Shown in pieces: positions 8,040 to 17,982 of a stretch of 64,000 bases of DNA. The stretch comes from Gluconobacter albidus. GTDB lineage: Bacteria > Pseudomonadota > Alphaproteobacteria > Acetobacterales > Acetobacteraceae. The notes under the pieces are model-generated. The model was given only the letters and a program-made list of their open reading frames with translations. It was not told the DNA's origin and ran no database searches. Each line of letters begins with the position of its first letter. Positions within the stretch are counted from its first letter, which is position 1. The DNA lies in the NCBI RefSeq assembly GCF_002723915.1, contig NZ_BEWL01000004.1:62001-126000 (forward strand). Direction: 5' to 3'. The position numbers and the translations under genes are program-made.

Positions 8040-8470
8040 AAGCCAAGCCTCTCCGCGCCACCAGAACCCGTTGCTTGGCAAAGTCAGGGCGTGATCCGAG
8101 CCTGTAAGGCGCGACTAGAATGGATCAAAAGCATCAGTATTTTTGGCACCGGGTGCCACAATACTTACTACAAAACATACTTGCGCTCAAAGGCCATGTA
8201 ACAGGATTTTAAACAAATCCCTCAGTATCGCCCCTCTGCGTCTGCAGGATCCTTAACCGGGAATACTGCAATCAGGACTGAAACAGTCCCGGATTTACGC
8301 TGAAACATCCGGAAATCTGTGTTATTTTCATGACTCTGATTGCATTTATTTTAGGAAACGCACGGTTTTGAGATAGCGCAATCTTTCCTTTCGTGGTCCG
8401 GTGCCTTAGGTTGCACGCAACAGTCGCCTTTTGTGGCAAATGATTTCAATCCTTCCGGGACAGTCCAACC
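8040..8470. promoter_or_regulatory. Divergent intergenic region between transporter and aldehyde dehydrogenase operons
   Basis: This 431-bp gap is AT-richer than its surroundings and contains no convincing gene. It must hold the promoters of both divergent operons. The only strong motif is the palindrome at 8144-8158. I looked for a cobalamin riboswitch on the minus strand and saw no B12 box. Confidence 0.5.
8134..8161 (-). promoter_or_regulatory. Palindromic operator candidate within a possible promoter of the FecCD/GH20 operon
   Basis: The palindrome TGGCACC-G-GGTGCCA (8144-8158) has perfect 7-bp arms and a wider GTAT/ATAC dyad. On the minus strand it falls between a possible -35 (TTGTGG, 8156-8161) and a possible -10 (TACTGA, 8134-8139), 16 bp apart. 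That is where a repressor would block polymerase. The palindrome is directly visible; the promoter assignment and a link to the LacI-type regulator at 1194-2267 are inference. Confidence 0.45.
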
Positions 8471-9805
8471 ATGCTCAAACGGATAGCTGCCGCTGTCATT
8501 GGCCTTGGTGCCGTGGGAGGCATCGGCTTTCTTGCCTATGCCTGGTACCCCGCCATCGCCCCGATCCCCAAGCCAGCCGCATCGTCGTTCTCCGCTGACG
8601 CCATCAGCCGTGGCGCCATTGTCGCGAATGGCGGCTACTGTGCGGAATGTCATACCCGCGTGGATGGCAACCCCGGCCCTGAACTGGCTGGCGACTTCAA
8701 GATGGCCACGCCGTTCGGCGATATCTTCTCGTCCAACATCACTCCTGACGAGCAGTGGGGAATCGGCAACTGGTCTCTGGCCGCGTTCAAGCGCGCGATG
8801 AACAAGGGCATCGCGCGCGATGGCTCGCAGCTCTATCCGGCTTTCCCATTCGACCACTTCACCAAGGTCAACGATCAGGACGTCTCGGACCTCTACGCCT
8901 ATCTGATGACGCGTCCGGCCATTCATCTCAAGCCGCGCGACAACACCGTTCCCTTCCCGATCAACATCCGCCTGATCGGACAGGGCTTCTGGAAACTGCT
9001 TTTCTTCACGCCGGGCCGCTATCAGAACGACCCCAAGCATGACGCACAGTGGAACCGCGGCGCCTACCTCGCCGAAGGCAACGAACACTGCGGCGCCTGC
9101 CACACACCGCGGAATCTGCTCGGCGCCGAAAAGATGAGCAAGGTCTATGACGGTGCTGTCATCGACGGCTGGATCGCTCCGCCGCTGAACGACCACAACC
9201 CGACGCCGGTCGTCTGGACCGAAGACGAGCTGTTCCAGTATCTGCGCTTTGGCGTGGCTCCGCTGCACGGTTCGGCCGCGGGCCCGATGTCCCCCGTGCC
9301 GCATCGCTTCCTGTCGAAGATCCCCGAAGAAGACGTGCACGCCATCGCTCATTATTATGCGGATGTGGACAAGGCGGCGCAGCGCAGCGGTGGCGATCAG
9401 GCCGCGATTGCCCGTGCCATGCACATGTCCGGTCTCAACCTGACCGGCCCGCAGACGCAGGACGCCGATGCCCGCCTGTATCAGGCCGCCTGTGGCGCCT
9501 GCCACTACAATTCCGGCCCGAACCCCGTGCTCGGTCGCCCGGAACTCGCCCTGAACAACGCGCTGTGGCTGGATGAGCCGAACAACCTCTATCAGGTCAT
9601 GCTGCATGGCATTACCGCAGAGGAAGGTCAGGATCACATCTCGATGCCGAGCTTCTATTCCGGCCTGTCCGATCATGACATGGCCCGCATCGCCGCGTAT
9701 CTGCGTCGCACACGCACCACGCTTCCCCCCTGGACGGATCTGGAAAAGAAGGCCGCAAGCGCGCGCGCCACGCTCGAAGCTCCGCCCATCACCGCTTCGC
9801 ACTGA
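8471..9805 (+). CDS. Membrane aldehyde dehydrogenase, triheme cytochrome c subunit
   Basis: A 444-residue protein with an N-terminal signal/anchor ('AAVIGLGAVGGIGFLAYAWY') and three c-type heme sites: 'CAECH', 'CGACH' and 'CGACH', each followed by a Met-containing segment. This is the layout of the cytochrome subunits of acetic acid bacterial alcohol and aldehyde dehydrogenases, which pass electrons to ubiquinone at the periplasmic face of the membrane. It is the first gene of a three-gene operon with the 2Fe-2S and molybdopterin subunits, which marks it as the aldehyde-type complex (AldFGH-like) and not the PQQ-alcohol type. The ATG follows a weak GGGACAG. Confidence 0.9.
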   Translation: MLKRIAAAVIGLGAVGGIGFLAYAWYPAIAPIPKPAASSFSADAISRGAIVANGGYCAECHTRVDGNPGPELAGDFKMATPFGDIFSSNITPDEQWGIGNWSLAAFKRAMNKGIARDGSQLYPAFPFDHFTKVNDQDVSDLYAYLMTRPAIHLKPRDNTVPFPINIRLIGQGFWKLLFFTPGRYQNDPKHDAQWNRGAYLAEGNEHCGACHTPRNLLGAEKMSKVYDGAVIDGWIAPPLNDHNPTPVVWTEDELFQYLRFGVAPLHGSAAGPMSPVPHRFLSKIPEEDVHAIAHYYADVDKAAQRSGGDQAAIARAMHMSGLNLTGPQTQDADARLYQAACGACHYNSGPNPVLGRPELALNNALWLDEPNNLYQVMLHGITAEEGQDHISMPSFYSGLSDHDMARIAAYLRRTRTTLPPWTDLEKKAASARATLEAPPITASH

Positions 9806-9831
9806 TCCGGGCAGGACTGGGAATACAGGAC

Positions 9832-10308
9832 ATGACCACGAAATTTGAACTCAACGGACAGCCCGTTACGGTCGACGCCCCGGCAGACACCCCCCTGCTC
9901 TGGGTCATCCGTGACGACCTGAACATGACCGGCACCAAGTTCGGCTGCGGTATCGGCGAATGCGGTGCCTGCACCGTCCATGTCGGCGGACGCGCCACGC
10001 GCTCCTGCATCACGCCGCTTTCGGCCGTGGAAGGCGCGTCGATCACCACGATCGAAGGGCTGGATCCGGAAGGAAACCATGTCGTTCAGGTCGCCTGGCG
10101 GGACCAGCAGGTGCCGCAGTGCGGCTACTGCCAGTCCGGTCAGATCATGCAGGCCGCAAGCCTCCTGAAGGACTATCCCAACCCGACGGACGACCAGATC
10201 GACGGCGTGATGGGCGGCAGCCTCTGTCGCTGCATGACCTATATCCGCATCCGCAAGGCCATCAAGGAAGCTGCCTCAAAGCAGCAGGAAGGTGCCAACA
10301 ATGGCTAA
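9832..10308 (+). CDS. Membrane aldehyde dehydrogenase, 2Fe-2S small subunit
   Basis: A 158-residue protein of the xanthine-oxidase small-subunit type. The plant-ferredoxin cluster is 'GCGIGECGACTVHVGG' with a following Cys in 'TRSCIT'. The second, helical cluster is 'CGYCQSGQIM' plus 'GGSLCRCMTY'. It relays electrons from the molybdenum site to the cytochrome subunit. It starts 26 bp after the cytochrome gene and overlaps the large-subunit gene by 8 bp. The family also includes isoquinoline 1-oxidoreductase (IorA). Confidence 0.93.
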   Translation: MTTKFELNGQPVTVDAPADTPLLWVIRDDLNMTGTKFGCGIGECGACTVHVGGRATRSCITPLSAVEGASITTIEGLDPEGNHVVQVAWRDQQVPQCGYCQSGQIMQAASLLKDYPNPTDDQIDGVMGGSLCRCMTYIRIRKAIKEAASKQQEGANNG

Positions 10309-12616
10309 AATCGAACAGATTGCGAAGAAGAGCGACGCCGCGCGCCTCTCCCGCCGCAACTTCCTGATGACGGCGGCTGGCGGCGGACTGATGTTCGGTT
10401 TCGCCCGCAAGGCCGGTGCCGCCGTAACGCTGCCCTCCCCGATGCCGCCGGAAGCCGCGTTCGAGCCGAACATCTGGTGCGCCATCGCGCCTGACGGGGC
10501 AATCAACGTCAACATCGTCCGCGCCGAAATGGGCCAGCATGTCGGCACAGCCCTTGCCCGCATCATCGCGGACGAGATGGACGCGAGCTGGGACAAGATC
10601 AAGATCACCGAGGTCGACACCGCGCCAAAATGGGCCGGGAAATACGTCACCGGTGGTTCCTGGTCCGTCTGGGACACCTGGGACACCTTCCGTCAGGCAG
10701 GAGCTGCGGCTCGTACGGTCATGCTTGAAGAAGGTGCAAAGCTGCTCGGCACGACGGCGGAACGCTGCACCGTCAGCGAAAGCGTTGTTTCTGCTGGCGG
10801 CAAAAGCGTGTCCTTCGGCGACATCGTGGCCCGCGCCAAGCCGACCCGGACCTTTACGCCCGAAGACATGGCGAAGCTGCCGCTCAAGCCTGTCACGAAC
10901 CGCCGCCTCATCAGCAAGCCGGTCCCGGCGCTCGACATCCCGGACAAGACGACCGGCAAGGCCATTTACGGCATCGACGTCAAACTGGACGGCATGGTGT
11001 ATGGCCGACCGAAAATGCCGCCGACACGCTATGCCTCGAAGGTCGTCTCCGTGGACGACAGCGCCGCGAAGAAAATCCCCGGCTATGAGCGCTATGTGGT
11101 TCTGGATGACCCTTCCGGAATTGTTCCGGGCTGGGTCGTGGCGCTGGCCAAGACCTATCCCGCTGCGATCCGGGCTGCCGATGCCCTCAAGGTACAGTGG
11201 AATCCCGGTCCGACGATCCACGTCTCCGAAGCGGACATCATCGAACACGGCCGCAAGCTGACCCTCGATCCGAAGAACGGCGCACGCGTCTTCAACGATA
11301 AGGGCGTGGACGAAGCACTCGCGATCCATCCCAATCAGGTCTTCGAACGCAGCTATACCTGCGCGTCAGTCGCACATTACCAGCTTGAGCCGGTCAATGC
11401 CGTAGCGCGCCATATCGACGGCATGTGGGAAATCCATACCGGCAACCAGTGGCAGTCCCTCATTCTGCCGCAGCTCGCCAAGTCGCTTCAGGTTCCCGAA
11501 GAGCAGGTCGTGATGCGCACCTATATGCTCGGCGGTGGCTTCGGACGGCGTCTGAACGGCGATTACTGCATTCCGGCTGCCCTGGCCTCCAAAGCCATCG
11601 GTGGCGCTCCGGTCAAGCTGATCCTGACGCGCTCCGACGACATGGAACTGGACTCCATCCGTTCGCCGTCCTTTCAGAACATCAAGGTCGCGCTCGACAA
11701 CGATCGCAAGAAGATCACTGCGATGGACTATGTCGCGGTCGCGGGCTGGCCGACACAGGTGATGGCGCCAGCATTCCTCGCGACGGCTGAAGACGGAAAG
11801 AAATATGATCCGTTTGCCATCGCAGGCGCGGATCACTGGTATGAAACAGGGCCGACACGCGTCCGCGCCGTCAGCAACGACCTCGCCAACGCCACGTTCC
11901 GCCCCGGCTGGCTGCGTTCGGTCAGTGCGGGCTGGACTCCCTGGGCGCTGGAATGCTTCCTCGACGAGGTTGCTCATTCCACGAAACAGGACCCGCTGGA
12001 GTTCCGCCTGTCCATGTTCACGGCGCAGGGCCGCAACGCGGGTCAGGCTCCGAACTCCGTCGGCGGGGCCAAGCGTCAGGCCGCCGTTCTCCAGCGTCTG
12101 GCTGACAAGATCGGTTACGGCAAGGAACAGTTTCCTGCCGATACGGCCATCGGCATCGCCACCAGCTTTGGTCAGGAGCGCGGCATGCCGACCTGGACGG
12201 CGGGTGCGGCGCAGGTCCACGTCGATCGCAAGACGGGTGTTGTCACCTGCCAGAAGCTCTGGCTCGTGCTTGATGCCGGCACCATCGTCGATCCGGGCGG
12301 AGCACTCGCTCAGACCGAAGGCGCGGCGCTGTGGGGTCTCAGCATGGCCATGTTCGAGGGTACCGAAATCGTCGACGGCACGATCAAGGACCGCAACCTC
12401 AACACCTATACTCCGCTGCGTCTCCCAGACGTTCCGGATATCGACATCGAGTTCATCCAGAACACCGAAAAGCCCACGGGCCTCGGTGAGCCGGGTGTGA
12501 CCGTTGTTGCGCCTGCCATCGCCAATGCGATCTTCAATGCGGTCGGCGTTCGCCTGCGGCATATGCCGATGCGCCCGGCCGACGTGCGTCGCGAACTGCA
12601 ACAGCACGCGCGCTGA
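10301..12616 (+). CDS. Membrane aldehyde dehydrogenase, molybdopterin large subunit
   Basis: A 771-residue protein of the IorB/AldH type. A twin-arginine-like signal ('SRRNFLMTAAGGG') suggests Tat export of the folded cofactor-loaded enzyme. Molybdopterin-binding segments follow: 'AEMGQHVGTALARIIADEMD', 'MLGGGFGRRLNGDY', 'RSVSAGWTPWALECFLDEVA' and, near the C-terminus, 'LGEPGVTVVAPAIANAI'. It oxidises aldehydes such as acetaldehyde to acids in the periplasm, a key step of acetic acid formation. ATG 10301 is preferred over GTG 10292 because AGGAAGG precedes it. A strong terminator follows at 12635. Confidence 0.9.
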   Translation: MAKIEQIAKKSDAARLSRRNFLMTAAGGGLMFGFARKAGAAVTLPSPMPPEAAFEPNIWCAIAPDGAINVNIVRAEMGQHVGTALARIIADEMDASWDKIKITEVDTAPKWAGKYVTGGSWSVWDTWDTFRQAGAAARTVMLEEGAKLLGTTAERCTVSESVVSAGGKSVSFGDIVARAKPTRTFTPEDMAKLPLKPVTNRRLISKPVPALDIPDKTTGKAIYGIDVKLDGMVYGRPKMPPTRYASKVVSVDDSAAKKIPGYERYVVLDDPSGIVPGWVVALAKTYPAAIRAADALKVQWNPGPTIHVSEADIIEHGRKLTLDPKNGARVFNDKGVDEALAIHPNQVFERSYTCASVAHYQLEPVNAVARHIDGMWEIHTGNQWQSLILPQLAKSLQVPEEQVVMRTYMLGGGFGRRLNGDYCIPAALASKAIGGAPVKLILTRSDDMELDSIRSPSFQNIKVALDNDRKKITAMDYVAVAGWPTQVMAPAFLATAEDGKKYDPFAIAGADHWYETGPTRVRAVSNDLANATFRPGWLRSVSAGWTPWALECFLDEVAHSTKQDPLEFRLSMFTAQGRNAGQAPNSVGGAKRQAAVLQRLADKIGYGKEQFPADTAIGIATSFGQERGMPTWTAGAAQVHVDRKTGVVTCQKLWLVLDAGTIVDPGGALAQTEGAALWGLSMAMFEGTEIVDGTIKDRNLNTYTPLRLPDVPDIDIEFIQNTEKPTGLGEPGVTVVAPAIANAIFNAVGVRLRHMPMRPADVRRELQQHAR

Positions 12617-12634
12617 GCTTTTGGCAAATCATGA

Positions 12635-12670
12635 AAGGGCCGCAGTTCCAGCCGGGACTGCGGCCTTTTT
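12635..12670 (+). terminator. Intrinsic terminator of the aldehyde dehydrogenase operon
   Basis: The stem GGCCGCAGT / ACTGCGGCC with a short loop is followed by five T residues, starting 19 bp after the large-subunit stop. Confidence 0.9.
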
Positions 12671-12809
12671 CATACCCGACGACAGGCCTACTCCCGTCCT
12701 GCGGACAGGATGGGTCTTGCCAAGCCCCCCGGAAGTCGTGACAGACTGTACCGCTCGGGACCCGGCAGGCCCCGGCACCACGATGCGCGGCCCGGAATAA
12801 GGACGAACT

Positions 12810-13403
12810 GTGAGCTGGTTTTACGAAGACCATGGCACCCGTAAGGGACCGGTGTCCGCAGACGGCATGAAAGCCCTCGTCACCGAAGGCATCATCGGGC
12901 ATGCCACCCTGTGCTGGACCGAAGAATTTGGCGGCGAATGGCATCCTGCCGGAAGCTGCGTTTTCTGGCCGCCCCAACCCGAAGGCGTTCCTCCTGCCCT
13001 CCCTGCCAGCCTGATTTCAAACCGCTGGCTGTGGCTCAGTCTGGTCGGTCCGTTTTTCGGCAGCATGGCGGTCAGCGTTCTTCAGGGCTTCGGACTCATC
13101 CCCGATTTCGCAAGCAATTTTGCGTCCATGATCGTGAGCATCGGCATTTTCTACGTGGCTCTCGTTATGGACCGCCGCAGCCTGCTCGCTGGGGGTTTTC
13201 GCCCCGGCACAATCCTGTGGATCCTGCTGCCACCGCTTTATGTCTGGCGCCGCATCCAGATCGTCGGACACGGCATGCTGCTCTTTTTCCTGTCGATTTT
13301 GGTATTTCTGTGTGAATTCGTTCCCGCTCTCACCACGGGCTGGCACGTCTTCCCGGATGTTGGCCTGTCGGACTATGTTTCCCGCCGTTACTATGAACTG
13401 TAA
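12810..13403 (+). CDS. GYF_2 (DUF4339) domain membrane protein
   Basis: A 197-residue protein starting at GTG with AAGGA upstream. The first 50 residues form a GYF_2 domain: 'WFYEDHGTRKGPVSADGMKA' followed by 'GIIGHATLCWTE' and a 'W-HPAG' end. The rest carries about four hydrophobic helices beginning 'WLWLSLVGPFFGSMAV'. GYF_2 domains are thought to bind peptides; in bacteria they often precede membrane segments of unknown role. The gene is alone on this strand and converges on the glycosyltransferase gene, 3 bp away. Confidence 0.75.
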   Translation: MSWFYEDHGTRKGPVSADGMKALVTEGIIGHATLCWTEEFGGEWHPAGSCVFWPPQPEGVPPALPASLISNRWLWLSLVGPFFGSMAVSVLQGFGLIPDFASNFASMIVSIGIFYVALVMDRRSLLAGGFRPGTILWILLPPLYVWRRIQIVGHGMLLFFLSILVFLCEFVPALTTGWHVFPDVGLSDYVSRRYYEL

Positions 13404-13406
13404 GAT

Positions 13407-14447
13407 TCAGCAGTAACGGCGATAAAAAGCCTCAACGCTGCTGGCCGCTGTCGCGATACGGTAACGGGACATGTCCCACTGACGCGGCGCCGCGGCTTCG
13501 AGACGCTGCAACCCGGCCGTCAGGGCTTCCAGGCAGCCGGACGGTAGCAAACATTCTGGCGCCTCTGCGAGAATATCCTTAACTCCGCCCGCCGCCGTTG
13601 CGCAGACCGGCAATCCAGCTTCCATGGCTTCCAGCAGCACCAGTCCGAACGGTTCGTGACGTGAGGGAACGACGAACGCATCGAATGCGGCCAGAAGATC
13701 GGGCATGTCCGTGCGATAGCCGGTGAAAAGAATATCCGTGCGGCCCTGCGCCGCTTTTTGCAGCGCACACCGCTCCGGGCCGTCGCCGACCAAAACAAGC
13801 CGGGTCTCGGGCCTGAGGCCAGCCTGCTTCCAGGCATGTATCAGAAGCTGGAAGTTTTTCTCCTCAACCATCCGCCCGGCTGCCCCGATCACGATGCCCC
13901 CCTCTGGAATACGCCACTCAAGCCGCATCCGTTCCCGCAAAGCCGCACGACATGCGACAGTGGATTGTGGAGGAAGCGTCCAGTTGGGGATCAGGGCACA
14001 GGCTTCACGCTGTCGTTCTGGCAGAACATCGCGCTGCCAGGATGCGATGCAGACAAGTCCGTCATGCGTTCCATAACTGCGACCGCGATAAGAGGTATGA
14101 AGCGTGGCAACGACAGGCACGGAGCCCGCAAGCCCCGCCCGGCGCAGCCAGCTCGCCCGGGCGGAGGCCCGACCGAGATGGGTATGAACGATGTCGTGCC
14201 GCCCGCTGCGCAGCTCGCTGGCCAGTGCGGGCAGATATCCCGCCGGCCCCGCCCGCACGATCTTTACGTCAGGGCACAGAAACCCCTGAATATCTCCGCC
14301 CGTGCGCGCATCGGTCGTCCTGCGCTCCAAAAGCAGCGTGACGTCATGGCTCTGCGCCTGAATCGCGGACAATTCCGCAACATGACGCTCCGTTCCCGCA
14401 AATTCCCGGGTCGAGAGACAATGCAGAATTCGCAGTCGGGAAGTCAC
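13407..14447 (-). CDS. Glycosyltransferase, GT4 family
   Basis: A 346-residue GT-B glycosyltransferase. The N-lobe starts 'LRILHCLSTREFAGTERHV'; the C-lobe has 'GAAGRMVEEKNFQLLIHAW', 'LVLVGDGPERCAL', 'LFTGYRTDMPDLLAAFDAFV' and the donor-binding 'PSRHEPFGLVLLEAMEAGLPV' E-x7-E motif. It starts at GTG, preceded by AAGGAAAA. It probably transfers a hexose to a cell-surface glycan or lipid. It lies 39 bp downstream of an uncharacterised membrane protein gene on the same strand, so the two may be co-transcribed. Confidence 0.88.
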   Translation of the reverse strand: MTSRLRILHCLSTREFAGTERHVAELSAIQAQSHDVTLLLERRTTDARTGGDIQGFLCPDVKIVRAGPAGYLPALASELRSGRHDIVHTHLGRASARASWLRRAGLAGSVPVVATLHTSYRGRSYGTHDGLVCIASWQRDVLPERQREACALIPNWTLPPQSTVACRAALRERMRLEWRIPEGGIVIGAAGRMVEEKNFQLLIHAWKQAGLRPETRLVLVGDGPERCALQKAAQGRTDILFTGYRTDMPDLLAAFDAFVVPSRHEPFGLVLLEAMEAGLPVCATAAGGVKDILAEAPECLLPSGCLEALTAGLQRLEAAAPRQWDMSRYRIATAASSVEAFYRRYC

Positions 14448-14486
14448 GCGCGTTTTCCTTGATGGGCGTGGCGAAGAAACGGAATG

Positions 14487-15026
14487 TCAGGAGTTCAGAC
14501 GGCCTCCGGCCGTACCCCAGACGCCCTCAATGACCGGGCCGCTGCGGCTGGACATGCGCTGGAAAGGCGGACGCGGCTGGCAGGCCACGAGATAAAGGCC
14601 GACGGTAAAGAGAAGCTGGGAAATCGTCGTGAGCTGCGTCACCAGCCAGACAAAACCGGGCGCGCCCAGCCCGCGGAAAAGCTGGTACGCCAGAAAAGCC
14701 AGAGACAACAGCCGCATGGCCCGAAGCAGGGGCCGCAGCGGGTTGAGCATTCCGGGTCGCACCATCGGCGCGGAACGCCGCATGCCCAGAAAGAACGCCA
14801 GACTGACGCACCAAATCAGGGCGCTGTCGATCATGTTGCCCAGACTGGCCCCGAACAGCAGCATCGGCAGCACAAGGGACAGCCCGTCAAGCATCAGAGC
14901 CCCGAGCTGACAGCTCAGACCAAGATGGAGCGCCGTCAGGCGTGCGGGAAGACGGTCCGCCAGAGGCTGGAAAAGCCGGTCGAGCAGCCAGTCATCCACT
15001 TGGGCAATGCGTTCAGGTAAAGTCAT
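14487..15026 (-). CDS. Membrane protein of unknown function
   Basis: A 179-residue protein with four or more hydrophobic helices (for example 'GALMLDGLSLVLPMLLFGAS' and 'LISQLLFTVGLYLVA'-like segments) and an amphipathic N-terminus ('DDWLLDRLFQPLADRLPARL'). I recognise no family motif. ATG 15026 is preceded by GGGAGGT. Its place directly upstream of a GT4 gene suggests an envelope role, which is inference only. Confidence 0.6.
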   Translation of the reverse strand: MTLPERIAQVDDWLLDRLFQPLADRLPARLTALHLGLSCQLGALMLDGLSLVLPMLLFGASLGNMIDSALIWCVSLAFFLGMRRSAPMVRPGMLNPLRPLLRAMRLLSLAFLAYQLFRGLGAPGFVWLVTQLTTISQLLFTVGLYLVACQPRPPFQRMSSRSGPVIEGVWGTAGGRLNS

Positions 15027-15191
15027 CACACATACTTTATCCACCTCCCCGCTCAGCTGCACATAATTTTTTCTTCATCCGGCCGTCAGATACAGCGCTC
15101 TAGGCACGGGTTACACATGGTGGACAGAAACCGGCGCAACAGCTTTACTCTTTTGTGAAGATACGTTTCTCCTCAGGAAAGTTCTGAATCC

Positions 15192-17906
15192 ATGTCCGCA
15201 CTCTCCCGTCTCTCCCGCCTGTCCCTGCTGGCAGCCACCATGCTCGCCCCTCCGGTTCTGACGGGAGCTCACGCCGCCTCGGTCCCGGCCCCGACGGAGA
15301 GTGTGGCTCCGGAGAGTGCGGCTCCGGCCACGGTCACGCGCGCAACGCTGCCCAACGGATTGCGGGTTATTGTAGTGCGCGACACGCTCGCTCCGGTCGT
15401 GCAGACCATGCTGAATTACGAGACGGGCTCCGTGAATGCGCCGAAGGGCTTTCCCGGCACGGCACATGCGCTCGAGCATATGATGTTCAACGGCTCACAA
15501 ACCCTCTCGCGCGACCAGCTCTCCACCATCAGCGCGCAGCTCGGCAACAACGACAACGCGGACACGACCTCGGACGTCACGCAGTATTACTTCAAGACCC
15601 CCGCCAGCGATCTTGACGTCCTGCTGCGGATTGAGGCCGGACGGATGCGCGGCCTGAACATTACCGAAGCTGAATGGGCCCATGAAAAAGGCGCGATCGA
15701 ACAGGAAGTCTCGCGCGATCTCTCCAGCCCGATCTACCGGTATCTGTCGCAGATCCGGGCAGCCCTTTATGCAGGCACCCCCTACGAACATGATGCCCTC
15801 GGCACGCGTCCGTCCTTTGACGCGACCACCGCCCCGCTGCTGAAAAAATTCTATGAGACCTGGTACACGCCCAACAACGCCGTGCTGGTCATCACCGGCG
15901 ACGTGGAGCCGCAGGAAACGCTGAAAAAGGTCGAGGCCGCTTTTGGCAGTATTCCAGCTACGACCCTTCCCGAGCGTGGCACCGTCTCCCCTACCCCGGC
16001 CAAGGCCCAGAGCATTTCCCTCGACACCGACCTGCCGATTGGCCTTGTGACGATGGCGTGGCGGATGCCGGGACAGCGTGATCCCGACTATGCCGCGACA
16101 ACCCTGCTCGCAGATGCCATCAGCAGCCAGCGCGCCGCTCTGTTCGCTCTCGTGCCTGAGGGCAAGGCGCTGGATACGGGCTTCATGTATGATCCCGATG
16201 CGCAGGCCGGACTTGGCGTCGTGTACGCCGGCTTCCCCAAAGGCGCCAATCCCGACGGACTGCGGACAGCCGTTGCCGCGATCATGGAGAATTTCCGCGC
16301 GCATGGTATTCCGGCCGAACTGATCGAAGCCGCGCGCCGCAAGGAAATCGCAGCGCTTGAGTTCAACGCCAACAGCATTTCCGGCCTTGCCGAAAGCTGG
16401 TCGCAGGCCGTCGCCATCCAGCATCTGAACGATCCGCAGGACATGCTGGCCGCTTTCCGCAGCGTCACGAAAGAACAGGTCGACGCGCTGGCGAAAAAAC
16501 TGCTCGACCCTGCCCATGCCATCAGCGCGACCCTGACGCCCAGCGCTTCGGGCAAGCCCGTCGGCCAGAAGGGCTTTGGCGGTGCGGAGTCATTCAATAC
16601 CCCTCCCGCGGGCAAGGTTGCTCTCCCGGACTGGGCCCAGCAGGCCCTTGCCCGTCTGACGATCCCTGCCGCAGCGCCGCTTCCCACGGTCTATACGCTG
16701 CCCAACGGGCTGCATCTTCTCGTCCAGCCCGAACATGTCAGCCATACGGTTGAACTGATCGGCAGCATCCGCCAGAACGCGGACCTCGAACAGCCTGCCG
16801 GTCAGGACGGCGTAGCAGGCGTGACGGAGCAGATGTTCCTCTACGGCAGCAAAACGCATGACCGTCTGGCCCTCGCCCGCGCGCTTGATGACCTCTCGGC
16901 AGACGAAGAAGCCGGTCCCTCCTTCTCTCTCAGCACTCTGACGCCGAACTTCGAAAAAGGCCTCGCCCTGCTGGCGGATCACGAGCTGAATCCCGCTTTC
17001 CCGGAAAAGGCCTTCCGCGTCACCCAGATGCAGGCTGCGCAGGCACAGGCCGGTGAGCTTCAGTCACCCGGTTACCGCTTCGGCCGCGCCACCCGCAAGG
17101 CACTCGTCCCCCCGCAGGACCCGACCCTGCGTGAAGCCACGCCTGCCACGATCAGCAAGCTCACACTGGCCGACGTTCAATCCTATTATGCCCACACCTA
17201 TCGTCCGGATCTGACCACCATCGTCATTGTCGGCGACATCACTCCCGAGGCTGCAAAAACAGACGTTGAAAAAGCATTTGGCGGCTGGAAGGCCGTGGGA
17301 CCAAAGCCCGTCGTCGATCTGCCGGGAATTCCCCTCAGCCGCCCCTCCCAAGCCGTAGTCGAAGATCCGGGCCGTTCACAGGACGAGGTCAAGCTTGTTG
17401 AGACCATCGGCATGAAAGTGACCGATCCTGACCGTCACGCACTCGCCGTCGGCAACACGATCCTTGGAGACGGCTTCTCTTCGCGCCTGATGCAGGACCT
17501 GCGCGTCAAGACGGGCTATGTTTATGGCGCCGGAAGCGGATTCAACTATTCCCGCACCCGCAGCAGCTTCGGCATTACTTTCGGCGCCGATCCCGACAAG
17601 GTTAGCAAGGCCCGGGCGCTTGCCGTCAAGGATGTCGAGGACATGCGCACAACACCCGTCTCGCAGGAAAGCCTCGACCTCGCCAAGGCCACCCTCCTGC
17701 GCAGTCAGCCCATGTCCCGCGCCAGCTTCAGTGCCCTGGCCGGAAGCTACCTTTCCCTGATCGCGCTGGACCTGCCGCTCGACAGTCAGGCGAAAGCCGC
17801 GCAGGCCATCTATGACATGACCCCGCAGCAGGTGCAGGCGGCGTTCCGCAAATGGATCCGCCCGACCGATCTCGCCCAAATCGTCATGGGTCCTCAGCCG
17901 AACTGA
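15192..17906 (+). CDS. M16-family zinc metallopeptidase (pitrilysin/insulinase-like), secreted
   Basis: A 904-residue protein with a signal peptide ('[22 protein letters not shown]'). The first M16 domain carries the inverted zinc motif HxxEH in '[14 protein letters not shown]' and the distal Glu region in '[11 protein letters not shown]'. The second half repeats the M16 fold ('[20 protein letters not shown]' to '[20 protein letters not shown]') without an HxxEH motif, as in two-domain pitrilysin relatives. It probably degrades peptides in the periplasm. AGGAAAG lies upstream of the ATG. The gene is monocistronic and closed by a strong terminator. Confidence 0.92.
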   Translation: MSALSRLSRLSLLAATMLAPPVLTGAHAASVPAPTESVAPESAAPATVTRATLPNGLRVIVVRDTLAPVVQTMLNYETGSVNAPKGFPGTAHALEHMMFNGSQTLSRDQLSTISAQLGNNDNADTTSDVTQYYFKTPASDLDVLLRIEAGRMRGLNITEAEWAHEKGAIEQEVSRDLSSPIYRYLSQIRAALYAGTPYEHDALGTRPSFDATTAPLLKKFYETWYTPNNAVLVITGDVEPQETLKKVEAAFGSIPATTLPERGTVSPTPAKAQSISLDTDLPIGLVTMAWRMPGQRDPDYAATTLLADAISSQRAALFALVPEGKALDTGFMYDPDAQAGLGVVYAGFPKGANPDGLRTAVAAIMENFRAHGIPAELIEAARRKEIAALEFNANSISGLAESWSQAVAIQHLNDPQDMLAAFRSVTKEQVDALAKKLLDPAHAISATLTPSASGKPVGQKGFGGAESFNTPPAGKVALPDWAQQALARLTIPAAAPLPTVYTLPNGLHLLVQPEHVSHTVELIGSIRQNADLEQPAGQDGVAGVTEQMFLYGSKTHDRLALARALDDLSADEEAGPSFSLSTLTPNFEKGLALLADHELNPAFPEKAFRVTQMQAAQAQAGELQSPGYRFGRATRKALVPPQDPTLREATPATISKLTLADVQSYYAHTYRPDLTTIVIVGDITPEAAKTDVEKAFGGWKAVGPKPVVDLPGIPLSRPSQAVVEDPGRSQDEVKLVETIGMKVTDPDRHALAVGNTILGDGFSSRLMQDLRVKTGYVYGAGSGFNYSRTRSSFGITFGADPDKVSKARALAVKDVEDMRTTPVSQESLDLAKATLLRSQPMSRASFSALAGSYLSLIALDLPLDSQAKAAQAIYDMTPQQVQAAFRKWIRPTDLAQIVMGPQPN

Positions 17907-17922
17907 GGCTCCTCTCAAACAC

Positions 17923-17958
17923 AAAAAAGGCCGCGGAATGACTTCCGCGGCCTTTTTT
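17923..17958 (+). terminator. Bidirectional intrinsic terminator
   Basis: AAAAAAGGCCGCGGAA is followed by a short loop and TTCCGCGGCCTTTTTT. It can end both the M16 gene and the converging glycosyltransferase operon. Confidence 0.92.
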
Positions 17959-17982
17959 AATGGGGCTCGTCCTGAACGATGC

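Noticed and set aside
8040-8200. Cobalamin riboswitch before the FecCD-type permease
   Set aside because: The transporter class made this worth checking, but no B12 box or multi-helix core is visible on the minus strand.
8351-12607. Long minus-strand frames opposite the aldehyde dehydrogenase genes (483, 355 and 413 codons)
   Set aside because: All mirror the real plus-strand genes; their translations are Arg/His/Gly-rich without domain signatures.
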